From an uncultured Cryomorphaceae bacterium (GTDB lineage Bacteria > Bacteroidota > Bacteroidia > Flavobacteriales > Schleiferiaceae), in assembly GCA_937120475.1 (NCBI GenBank), contig CAKZJV010000007.1:698068-762067 (forward strand): DNA of 64,000 bases. The letters run 5' to 3'. The notes below the pieces were generated by a model. That model was not told the DNA's origin. It made no database searches and saw only the letters and a list, made by a program, of their open reading frames with translations. Each line of letters opens with the position of its first letter. Within the stretch, counting starts at the first letter, position 1. Shown one piece after another: positions 28,293 to 35,946 of this stretch. A program made the translations under genes and the position numbers.

Positions 28293-29630
28293 CTATACGG
28301 CCGTATCCAGGCGAAGGGTGGCATAATTACCTTCGTTTAATATTTTATCAATCAAGCCGTTGGTGGTAATGCTGCTTTGCAATTGCCTGATGTAAAGCCG
28401 TATATCCTCTTGGTGGCGTATATCACTGTCCCTAGGAATAAAGCCAATACCCACAAAACGACCGTTTTCTACGTAGGCAAAACCATCCTCCTCTTTACTG
28501 CGGCCCTGGGTTTTAATAATCAGGCATTCCTGCCGCTTATCAAACTCCTCCAGCATTTTTTCAAAGTTTTGCCGGTGCTCTTCCTCTTTTAGTCCATTGG
28601 GTAAATAAACTTCCGGGAAGCCGCAGCGGGTGGGGTTGAGTTCAAACTGCTTAACCAGGTCGTACATGCGATTGAGGGCCTCGTTATGCGAGAAATACTC
28701 TTCCAGGTAACCCTTTTGAGAGGTAATACGATTAATGCCTAAAGACCAGCATCCCTTTTGGCTTTGATAGGCGAAGATGCCAAAACGCTTTTTGGGGTTT
28801 TTCTGCGCCATGTTGTACTTAGGCCAGTGGTGCCTTATCTCATGGTCTTCCAGTAAAATAGCCAATAATTCACTGCCGGTAACCTCATAATCGATGTGGT
28901 AAATTTCACGCTTAAAAGCCTGACTGCGTTTGGTATCCTTATGAGTAATAAAATGGGAAGCCACCCTTTTACGCAAGTTTTTAGCCTTGCCTATGTAAAT
29001 AGGCTTCCCCTGTTGATCCTTAAAATAATATACACCCGGAGTGGCGGGCAAGGCATGGTACTCATCAGAAGGCAGGTTGGAAGGAAGATTGAACTCTCCC
29101 GAATTTTTTTTCACCAATTGTTGCCACTGCAAGCCTGCATCCTGATCCAGCAGTATTTGAAGAATTTCAGTGGTGGCGGCAGCATCGCCCCAGGCGCGGT
29201 GAGCTGCTTCGTTTTGCACCCCGAAATGGCGACAAAGATTTTTCAGTGAGTAGGAAGATAAACCGCCCTGTAACTTACGGGCGTAGCGAACCGTACAAAG
29301 CCGTTTAGGATTGTAGCGGATGCCGCACTCTTCCAGTGCGGATTTTACAAAGGCATAGTCAAAATTCACGTTATGGGCTACAAAAACGTGTTCTCCTAAA
29401 AAGTTACGGATTTCTTCCGCCTTTTCCTCAAATAGCGGGGCATCCACCACCATCTCCGGTGTAATGCCGGTAAGGGTTTGAATATTCAATGGAATAGGTT
29501 GCTGTGGGTTTAGCAAAGTGCGGTAGGTATCCACCACTTCCCGGCCATTGGATATTACAATGGCTATCTCCGTCATGCGGTGTCCCGAAGCATGACCACC
29601 GGTGGTTTCTACGTCAACTACAGCAAACAA
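28293..29630 (-). CDS. DnaQ-like exonuclease fused to a GIY-YIG (UvrC N-terminal-like) nuclease
   Basis: 445 residues. Residues 1-165: DEDDh 3'-5' exonuclease with FAVVDVETTG (Exo I), FVAHNVNFDYAF (Exo II) and HRAWGDAAAT (Exo III). Residues about 190-300: GIY-YIG domain with LPATPGVYYF and PIYIGKAKNLRKRVASHF. This fusion is a standard Bacteroidota form of a UvrC/Cho-like repair nuclease. The start is TTG at 29630, lying in the T run that ends the upstream gene's terminator; no in-frame ATG exists upstream, and the family start (FAVVDVETTG) fits exactly. It may have its own promoter in the 29640-29680 region. Confidence 0.9.
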   Translation of the reverse strand: MFAVVDVETTGGHASGHRMTEIAIVISNGREVVDTYRTLLNPQQPIPLNIQTLTGITPEMVVDAPLFEEKAEEIRNFLGEHVFVAHNVNFDYAFVKSALEECGIRYNPKRLCTVRYARKLQGGLSSYSLKNLCRHFGVQNEAAHRAWGDAAATTEILQILLDQDAGLQWQQLVKKNSGEFNLPSNLPSDEYHALPATPGVYYFKDQQGKPIYIGKAKNLRKRVASHFITHKDTKRSQAFKREIYHIDYEVTGSELLAILLEDHEIRHHWPKYNMAQKNPKKRFGIFAYQSQKGCWSLGINRITSQKGYLEEYFSHNEALNRMYDLVKQFELNPTRCGFPEVYLPNGLKEEEHRQNFEKMLEEFDKRQECLIIKTQGRSKEEDGFAYVENGRFVGIGFIPRDSDIRHQEDIRLYIRQLQSSITTNGLIDKILNEGNYATLRLDTAV

Positions 29631-29655
29631 AAAAGGGCTCTTTTTTAAGAGCCCT
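29629..29655 (-). terminator. Intrinsic terminator overlapping the next gene's start codon
   Basis: On the minus strand AGGGCTCTT / AAGAGCCCT form a 9-bp stem, with the T-run immediately after. The T-run's last two bases begin the TTG start of the exonuclease gene. Confidence 0.85.
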
Positions 29656-29683
29656 AAAATTACAAAATACCTTTCAGCTAAAT

Positions 29684-30067
29684 CTATTTTGGAAGTTTGA
29701 TTACTTCGGCTTCAATCTTTTTCTTGGCCAGTATTTCGTTGGTGTATTTCATACTGCCGTAGGGCACAAAAATCCGGAAGTCCCCGTTTTTCATGTGAGC
29801 CAGGGTGGACATCAGTTTCCATTTCCCCACTACTTCCATTTCCTCCTCATTTCGGTTGGCAATTTCAAAGTAGTACTTACCTCCGTTTTTGGTAGCGGTA
29901 ATATCCGGTATAAATTCTTTTTCCTGATCCATCATTCTTAAACCAGCGGGTTCATCGTACCCCTCATGCCTGGCCTTTATATCTTCGAACCCCCTGTTTT
30001 CAACAAAGCTTACTGCTTTTTCAATATCGCTTTGGTATTTCCCTGTTTCAACGTTTACTTGTAACAT
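29684..30067 (-). CDS. Hypothetical protein, possible PD-(D/E)XK nuclease-like core
   Basis: 127 residues, no signal peptide. The centre reads FIPDITATKNGGKYYFEIANR (P54-D55 and E68), the spacing of a PD-(D/E)xK nuclease core, although the lysine after the glutamate is replaced by alanine. The following KWKLMSTLAHMKNGDFRIFVPYG fits the next helix and strand. No family I can name. It has its own terminator (29629-29655). A loss-of-activity or non-nuclease role is possible. Confidence 0.55.
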   Translation of the reverse strand: MLQVNVETGKYQSDIEKAVSFVENRGFEDIKARHEGYDEPAGLRMMDQEKEFIPDITATKNGGKYYFEIANRNEEEMEVVGKWKLMSTLAHMKNGDFRIFVPYGSMKYTNEILAKKKIEAEVIKLPK

Positions 30068-30155
30068 TATCTGCTTTTACTGGTTAGAATTATTAATCTT
30101 GACTACCTAGTATTATAATGTTTTTTTCGAGAATTCCAAATTTAATTTGCTGAAA

Positions 30156-30956
30156 ATGCCTGAGTTACCCGAAGTTGAAGTAATGCGTGGCTACTTTACA
30201 GAAGCCGTTTTGAACCTGCAAATAGCTGACGTTGAGTTTCTTGACCCTTTAAATAAAGTGTTTCAAAGTCCTAAAGATTTGATTTACAAAAATTTGATCG
30301 GTCATGCCTTTACCGACACCCACCGCATCGGTAAATACCTTTTTGCCCGAATCAGTAACGGCCGTTGGCTGCACTTGCATTTTGGCATGACCGGATCACT
30401 ACAGGTATATAATGATGATTATAGCCAACCGAAATACACCCGCCTGGCGATTCACTTTGAAGATGGTTCCCGGCTGGCCTTTATCGATTCGCGCAAGTTC
30501 GGCAGGGTTGAAATTGTGGACTCACCCGATACTTACCAGGAAAACCATAAGCTCGGTACCGATTTGCTTCACATTAAACCCGCTGATTTTGTAAAAGCCC
30601 TACAAAATCGTAAAGTGGCTATTAAAACTGCACTGCTGGACCAAAAGCACTTTGCCGGTATCGGTAACTGGATTGCGGATGAAATGTTATTTGAAGTAGG
30701 CATTCATCCGGAAGAACCCTGTGAGAAACTCAGTGAAAATGAGCTGAAGGCATTACTGAAGAGCGCGGTGGAAATTGTGAAGACCGCCATTCGTGAAGAC
30801 ACTCATTACGGGAGCTTTCCCGATGATTTTTTTGTGAATTACCGTAAAAAAGGAGCTATTCACCCTGATCACCCCCACTCTAAAGTAGCAAGCCTGAGGG
30901 TGGGCGGCCGGGGAACTTTTATAGTACCGGAAAAACAGAAACTAAAGCAGGGCTAG
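30156..30956 (+). CDS. mutM: Formamidopyrimidine-DNA glycosylase family protein with a zincless finger
   Basis: 266 residues from ATG 30156, so Pro2 and Glu3 of MPELPEVE are the catalytic N-terminus. The helix-two-turn-helix region ([22 protein letters not shown]) is normal. The C-terminal zinc finger is altered: where Fpg has CxxC...CxxC, the sequence is [18 protein letters not shown] then FIVPEKQ, so the four cysteines are absent while the DNA-contacting Arg is kept, as in NEIL1-type zincless fingers. It excises oxidised purines. A box TTAATTTG (30142-30149) ends 6 nt before the ATG. The stop overlaps the YebC gene by 4 nt. Confidence 0.88.
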   Translation: MPELPEVEVMRGYFTEAVLNLQIADVEFLDPLNKVFQSPKDLIYKNLIGHAFTDTHRIGKYLFARISNGRWLHLHFGMTGSLQVYNDDYSQPKYTRLAIHFEDGSRLAFIDSRKFGRVEIVDSPDTYQENHKLGTDLLHIKPADFVKALQNRKVAIKTALLDQKHFAGIGNWIADEMLFEVGIHPEEPCEKLSENELKALLKSAVEIVKTAIREDTHYGSFPDDFFVNYRKKGAIHPDHPHSKVASLRVGGRGTFIVPEKQKLKQG

Positions 30957-31663
30957 CCGATGTTGGTATAAACCGCCTGCACATCGTCATCGTCTTCAAT
31001 CTTATCCATCATCTTGTCGATGTCGGCCATCTGTTCTTCGGTAAACTCTACCGGTGAGGTGGGAAAACGTTGTAAGGATGCCTTTTTCACCTCAATCTGC
31101 TTTTCTTCCAGGGCGGCCGAAAGGCTACCGAAATCGGTATAGTTCCCGTACACGTAAACCATCCCGTCCTCTTCCTCAATTTCTTCCAAACCCGCATCGA
31201 TGAGTTCGAGTTCCATCTCTTCTACATCGATAGCCTCGGTTTTCTCAAACTCAAAAACTGCCTTGCGATCAAACATAAATTCAAGGGAGCCGCTGGGTAC
31301 CATACCCCCACCGGACTTGTTGAAATAGGATTTTACGTTGGCTACGGTGCGGGTAGTATTATCGGTAGCACACTCTACAAAAACCAAAACCCCGTGGGGG
31401 CCTTTTCCTTCATAGGAGACTTCAGTGTAGCTTTCGGCATCGCTGCCGGAGGCGCGCTTAATGGCATTCTCAATATTGTCCTTAGGCATATTCTGTGCCT
31501 TGGCATTTTGAATGGCTGCGCGCAAGGAAGGGTTCATATCCGGATCAGCGCCACCTTCTTTAGCCGCCATAGTGATGGCTTTGGCTAAACGCGGAAACAT
31601 CCGGGACATCTTGTCCCATCGCTTTTCTTTGGCGGCCCTGCGGTATTCAAACGCTCTTCCCAT
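30953..31663 (-). CDS. YebC/TACO1-family protein
   Basis: 236 residues, full length for the YebC/PmpR family. [38 protein letters not shown] is the conserved N-terminus, followed by [30 protein letters not shown] and [17 protein letters not shown]. These proteins act as transcription regulators and as translation factors that relieve stalling at polyproline stretches. A box CGAATTTA (minus strand TAAATTCG, 31684-31691) is upstream. The stop overlaps the convergent glycosylase gene by 4 nt (CTAG). Confidence 0.92.
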   Translation of the reverse strand: MGRAFEYRRAAKEKRWDKMSRMFPRLAKAITMAAKEGGADPDMNPSLRAAIQNAKAQNMPKDNIENAIKRASGSDAESYTEVSYEGKGPHGVLVFVECATDNTTRTVANVKSYFNKSGGGMVPSGSLEFMFDRKAVFEFEKTEAIDVEEMELELIDAGLEEIEEEDGMVYVYGNYTDFGSLSAALEEKQIEVKKASLQRFPTSPVEFTEEQMADIDKMMDKIEDDDDVQAVYTNIG

Positions 31664-31717
31664 ATATCAGTACGATTTGGCCGCGAATTTACGGTACTTC
31701 CTTTTCTTCTAAAAGTG

Positions 31718-32017
31718 CTAACTTTTTTCCAGGTGCCGCCCCCCGTAACGCTTAATCAAAACTTTTAAAGCGGTAACGGTAATTCCACTCACCACCGTCC
31801 AGCCTACCAGCTTGGCCCACTCTATTTCACGGCCATCAATCTTGTCCGGAGCTTCTTCATCGTAAACCTTACGGTAACCGTTTTCCATGAGCTTACGAAG
31901 CAAAAAGCCTGCTCCCACAGCTCCTAATGAGATCAATAGCTCCAGGCCATCACTTTTAGTTCCGGGTATTACTTCCTTTTTATCCACAGTATTGAATTTT
32001 ACTTTAAACCGCTGCAA
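31718..32017 (-). CDS. DUF4235-like small membrane protein
   Basis: 99 residues with two probable membrane helices (ELLISLGAVGAGFLLRKLM and VGWTVVSGITVTALKVLI). The WAKLVGWTVVSG...ALKVLIKRYG pattern fits DUF4235. Start is TTG at 32017 because no ATG is available upstream or near. It sits 14 nt downstream of the DUF1206 gene on the same strand, so the two may be co-transcribed envelope proteins. Function unknown. Confidence 0.65.
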   Translation of the reverse strand: MQRFKVKFNTVDKKEVIPGTKSDGLELLISLGAVGAGFLLRKLMENGYRKVYDEEAPDKIDGREIEWAKLVGWTVVSGITVTALKVLIKRYGGRHLEKS

Positions 32018-32031
32018 TGTGCCAAAGGTTT

Positions 32032-32820
32032 TTACGATACCCGGGTAAGGCTGGCGTTTCGGGCCACCATAATGTTAAAAATGCCGTACAGGATTAAGCC
32101 GATGGCCACTATCCCTAAAAGGTAGTCACCGAAGGTAAGACTGGAAATGTAATGAAACACCCCTTGCGTGTCCTGGTAACGATTGGCGTTATGATCCAGT
32201 ATTACCCGTACCAGCAGATACGAGATAACCAGGAACACTATGCCCCGTGAAAGATAGCCGAGAAGGCCCGCTTTTTTGATCAATTGATATTCCCGTTTCG
32301 CTTCCGGATGATTATCCAGCTTATCCATATAATCTCCGCTAATGCCTTTTTTGAACTGGAAGATGGATTGCCCCAAAACTAGGGCAGCCACCACCCCTAC
32401 TGCATAAAGGCCCCAACCTTCTTCCAAAAGCTTGGCTAAAAGCTGCTGTTTTTTATTACCACCTGAAGAAGCGTTGAAGAGGATCTTAATAAAACCATAG
32501 GCGATAAAGCCATAAAAAAACCCACTGTAGGCGTAACGTATCCGCGTTGGAATGCGTTCCTTCTTCTTTTCGGCCCCAGGATCGGCATAAGCCTGGTAAA
32601 AGCGCCATAGCGTATAAGCCAACAGCCCAAGCGCCACGGCTGCAAGCAAAAGGTTACCCAGGGGTTGGCTCTTCAAAAAGGTTCCAATCTCTTTTTTACC
32701 AGAGGCTTTACCTCCCATATTTAAAATCGCCAGGGCAGTTAAAGCACCCATGAGTGTATAGACCAAGCCTTTGGTAAAAAGACCTGTTTTACGGATTATG
32801 GATATCGTTTTGGGCGACAT
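32032..32820 (-). CDS. DUF1206 multi-pass membrane protein (copy 2)
   Basis: 262 residues with the same repeated two-helix units as copy 1 at 12996-13814: IRKTGLFTKGLVYTLMGALTAL, ALGLLAYTLWRFYQAY, GLLGYLSRGIVFLVISYLL. Both copies keep a basic residue before a G-x-x-x-KG motif at each unit start. No ligand known. It is followed by the DUF4235-like protein 14 nt on. The two DUF1206 genes are about 18 kb apart and are not adjacent to similar genes, so they are separate paralogues and not a local duplication. Confidence 0.8.
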   Translation of the reverse strand: MSPKTISIIRKTGLFTKGLVYTLMGALTALAILNMGGKASGKKEIGTFLKSQPLGNLLLAAVALGLLAYTLWRFYQAYADPGAEKKKERIPTRIRYAYSGFFYGFIAYGFIKILFNASSGGNKKQQLLAKLLEEGWGLYAVGVVAALVLGQSIFQFKKGISGDYMDKLDNHPEAKREYQLIKKAGLLGYLSRGIVFLVISYLLVRVILDHNANRYQDTQGVFHYISSLTFGDYLLGIVAIGLILYGIFNIMVARNASLTRVS

Positions 32821-32947
32821 AGCTTAGGTGTTCAGGAGAGTAGCTATAAAGGCCTGAAACCGGTTTTTGTTCACCTTACAACTGTTAAACTACTGAAAAT
32901 GAGATATTCAATTTTAGGCTTATTTTGCAGTTTATAATGCAAAGCCT

Positions 32948-33955
32948 ATGATACGTACGCGAATTGCCGGAACCGGCCACTATGTACCTGATAATGTGGT
33001 TACCAACAACGATCTTTCAAAAATGATGGATACCAATGACGAGTGGATACGTGAAAGAACCGGTATTCGCGAAAGAAGATGGATAGATCCAACTACCGAT
33101 GACAGCCCATCGGTAATGGGCACCAAAGCCGCCCGGATGGCTATTGAAAACGCGGGTATTACCGCTGCTGATGTGGACTTTATCATTTTTGCCACCCTTT
33201 CTCCGGACATGTATTTCCCGGGACCCGGGGTAATGGTACAAGAGCAATTGGGCATTCGTGAAATAGGGGCCCTGGACGTGCGTAATCAATGTTCAGGTTT
33301 CATTTACGGCTTATCGGTAGCCGATAAGTTTATACAAACCGGAACCTATAAGAATATTTTGTTGATTGGTTCTGAAAACCACAGTGGCGGCCTGGACAAA
33401 ACCACTCGTGGCCGTGGCGTTTCGGTAATTTTTGGTGATGGTGCCGGGGCAGTGATTCTGCAGCCTACCGAAGAAGAGGGTAAAGGAGTTTTGACCACTC
33501 ACCTGCATTCCGAAGGTCAGCACGCCAAGGAACTTTCGCTGGAAGGCCCGAATACTGCGCACTGGGTAGATAAAATGATTGCCGAGCAGGACCCGGAAGA
33601 CACCAGTTATTATCCTTATATGAATGGCAATTTTGTATTCAAACATGCGGTAACCCGTTTTCAGGAAGTGATTCATGAAGCGCTGGAGGCCACCCATCAA
33701 AAACCCTCGGATATCGACCTGCTCATTCCCCATCAGGCCAACCTGCGTATCAGCCAGTTTATTCAGTCTAAAATGGGCTTGAGTGACGACCAGGTATTCA
33801 ATAACATTCAGAAATACGGTAATACCACCGCTGCTTCTATTCCCATAGCGCTGAGCGAAGCCGTGCAGGAGGGTAAACTCAAAAGTGGCGACCTGTTGTG
33901 TATGGCGGCTTTTGGTAGTGGTTTTACCTGGGGAAGTACTTTGGTACGATGGTAA
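32948..33955 (+). CDS. fabH: 3-oxoacyl-ACP synthase III (FabH-like)
   Basis: 335 residues, full length for KAS III. The catalytic triad is intact: Cys115 in VRNQCSGFIYG, His262 in LIPHQANLRI and Asn292 in YGNTTAASIP. Start region GHYVPDNVVTNNDL...NDEWIRERTGIRERRW is typical. It condenses acetyl- or branched acyl-CoA with malonyl-ACP to start fatty acid synthesis. A box TTATTTTG ends at 32926, about 21 nt before the ATG. It lies away from the other fab genes; some Bacteroidota carry several FabH-like enzymes. Confidence 0.92.
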   Translation: MIRTRIAGTGHYVPDNVVTNNDLSKMMDTNDEWIRERTGIRERRWIDPTTDDSPSVMGTKAARMAIENAGITAADVDFIIFATLSPDMYFPGPGVMVQEQLGIREIGALDVRNQCSGFIYGLSVADKFIQTGTYKNILLIGSENHSGGLDKTTRGRGVSVIFGDGAGAVILQPTEEEGKGVLTTHLHSEGQHAKELSLEGPNTAHWVDKMIAEQDPEDTSYYPYMNGNFVFKHAVTRFQEVIHEALEATHQKPSDIDLLIPHQANLRISQFIQSKMGLSDDQVFNNIQKYGNTTAASIPIALSEAVQEGKLKSGDLLCMAAFGSGFTWGSTLVRW

Positions 33956-34019
33956 TGTAAACCATACCTACCTGCTAAATACCTTAGAATGTTACATCCG
34001 TTTAACCCAACCTTAAGCA

Positions 34020-35591
34020 ATGAAGAAGCTTTACCTTCTTTTGGTACTTACATTTATCGCTCGCCTCGCCCAAGGCCAGAATTTTTTTCGTTCGGAGTTA
34101 CCTACCACGGTTTCGGTACCCTGGGAAATAAGCTATGGCCCTGATGGGTATTTGTGGCTTACTGAAAAAAATGGTGTTGTTTCAAGGGTGCATCCCACCA
34201 CCGGGGCTAAACAAATGGTTTATACGGCTACAGATTACTTCCCAGGTTCACCACTGGAGAATAACAGCCGTTGCCATAACCCGCCCATCGGGGCCGGAAC
34301 CCTGGGACTTGCCCTCCACCCTGATTTTTTAAGCCCAGCCAATTCTTACCTCTACTTTGTGTACTCTTATAACAGTGGAACTGCCCAGACACCCGCTACT
34401 AAATTCAGGATTAAAAGGTTGCAATGGGACGCCTTAAAGGATACCGTAGTTAATGATACCAACATTGTAAATTCCATACCCTCGGGCTTTGACCATTGGG
34501 GAGGTCGTTTACTGGCGGTAAAAAGAAACGGGAATAGCCACCTTTTTTTAACCGTTGGCGATTTAGGCATTTCAGAAATCAATGCTCCGGATTGTTACAG
34601 TCCTCAATCCAGTAACCCTAATAATTTTACCCAGGATATCAATACCATGAACGGGAAAATACACCGTTTTAACATGGACGGCAGTATTCCAAACGATAAT
34701 CCTGTAAACGGGAATTCGTTTTACACGCGCGGGCATCGCAACCCGCAAGGCCTTATTTACAACCCTAATGCCGATGTACTGTATGATGTGGAGCACGGTG
34801 ATCGAACCGATGATGAAATAAACATACTGTATAAGGGTATGAATTACGGTTGGAAAAATGTAAGAGGCTATCATGGAGATAATAATCACCCTGGTGAGGC
34901 CACCTACATTGCCAACTATACCCCAAATCCTGCTGTGCCAGGTGATTCACTGGTTCCTGCCCTGTACTCCTGGTGCGATACCCTGGCCAATACCAATGGC
35001 AACTTTAACGACTGGTGCACGGTGGCACCTTCTGATGGTATTTATTACGGCAGCAGCGGTATTACGCAGTGGACCAACAGCCTTTTAGTAGTAACCCTGA
35101 AAGACGGATCTACCACCGATCGCGAAGTATATCGTTTTCAACTGCTGGCCAACGGTAAAATAGCACCTTCTACCCCAACTGAGCCCAACCCCAGCCGTTT
35201 TTTCGGTGCCGATCAACAGTTGAATGGCCGGCTGAGGGATTTAACCTTTTCGCCCGATGGAAGAACTCTTTACCTGATCAACAATGGAGGTGCTACGGAT
35301 AAGATTACCGTGTATGAACTCGATACTACCGATATAAGCCTTCCGGATGTTTCTTTGGACCATCCGCTAAGTCTTTATCCTAACCCCGCCAAAAATCAAC
35401 TGATCATAGAATCCGGTAACCGTGATGAAAACCCGTCCGAAGTCCAACTAACCAACCTTCAGGGTGTTTCCCAAAGCCTGCCTCTTAAGGGGAACACCAT
35501 TGACATTTCCTGGTTAAGCCCGGGCCTTTACTTTGTAAGGGTTCGATATAAGGACCGCTGGCACTCCGCTCGTTTTATAAAACATCCCTAA
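34020..35591 (+). CDS. T9SS-exported PQQ-dependent sugar dehydrogenase-like protein
   Basis: 523 residues. Signal peptide (MKKLYLLLVLTFIARLAQGQ), then a six-bladed propeller of the soluble glucose/aldose dehydrogenase family: SVPWEISYGPDGYLWLTEKNG, LGLALHPDF, and HWGGRLLAVKRNGN, RGHRNPQGLIY, VEHGDRTDDEINIL, the PQQ- and calcium-binding blades. The C-terminus is a T9SS type A sorting domain (LSLYPNPAKNQLIIES ... LYFVRVRYKD). It probably oxidises sugars or aldehydes on the cell surface. PQQ synthesis genes are not in the window. Terminator at 35684-35709. Confidence 0.85.
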   Translation: MKKLYLLLVLTFIARLAQGQNFFRSELPTTVSVPWEISYGPDGYLWLTEKNGVVSRVHPTTGAKQMVYTATDYFPGSPLENNSRCHNPPIGAGTLGLALHPDFLSPANSYLYFVYSYNSGTAQTPATKFRIKRLQWDALKDTVVNDTNIVNSIPSGFDHWGGRLLAVKRNGNSHLFLTVGDLGISEINAPDCYSPQSSNPNNFTQDINTMNGKIHRFNMDGSIPNDNPVNGNSFYTRGHRNPQGLIYNPNADVLYDVEHGDRTDDEINILYKGMNYGWKNVRGYHGDNNHPGEATYIANYTPNPAVPGDSLVPALYSWCDTLANTNGNFNDWCTVAPSDGIYYGSSGITQWTNSLLVVTLKDGSTTDREVYRFQLLANGKIAPSTPTEPNPSRFFGADQQLNGRLRDLTFSPDGRTLYLINNGGATDKITVYELDTTDISLPDVSLDHPLSLYPNPAKNQLIIESGNRDENPSEVQLTNLQGVSQSLPLKGNTIDISWLSPGLYFVRVRYKDRWHSARFIKHP

Positions 35592-35683
35592 AGCTAGTTT
35601 TCGAATCGCTTTTATTGTTCGTCAGACATTCTCTTCGGAATGATCTAATTCCTTCACTTCCAAACACCTGCCATTCGCTCAAA

Positions 35684-35709
35684 GAATCGGGCAACCGGTT
35701 TCTTTTTTT
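35684..35709 (+). terminator. Intrinsic terminator with GNRA tetraloop
   Basis: AATCGG - GCAA - CCGGTT followed by TCTTTTTTT. The stem is short (6-7 bp) but the GNRA loop and T-run are clear. Confidence 0.75.
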
Positions 35710-35885
35710 AGCCCAGGATGGATGCTTACCCTAAATTAGTTAGCGTCAATTGAAACCAAACTTACTCGCTATGATCTTTACTAAAACCGCTGCCCGAACA
35801 CTGCCTTAAAAGTGTATTCAGGGGTAAGTAGGTAACACTTTAGTCTAAAACCCATTAACCATCGGGGAGGGAAACGAACAAGTAA

Positions 35886-35918
35886 CGCTCTGGCGAATAG
35901 TCAATCTATTCGTTAGCG
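35886..35918 (+). promoter_or_regulatory. Compound inverted repeat in the 5' region of the MACPF/P47-like gene
   Basis: CGCT - CTGG - CGAATAG - TCAAT - CTATTCG - TT - AGCG: a 7-bp inner stem enclosed by a 4-bp outer stem, 28 nt upstream of the ATG at 35947. It may be an operator or an RNA structure close to the ribosome landing site. Confidence 0.45.
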
Positions 35919-35946
35919 CAGTAATATCCATTCAAAAACCAATACC

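Larger units (their letters stand above)
35592..35946. other. 355-nt intergenic region with terminator and leader of the giant toxin-like gene
   Basis: No gene is supported. It contains a terminator at 35684-35709 for the sugar dehydrogenase and a compound dyad at 35886-35918 close to the next start. I see no perfect -7 box here. Confidence 0.5.
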
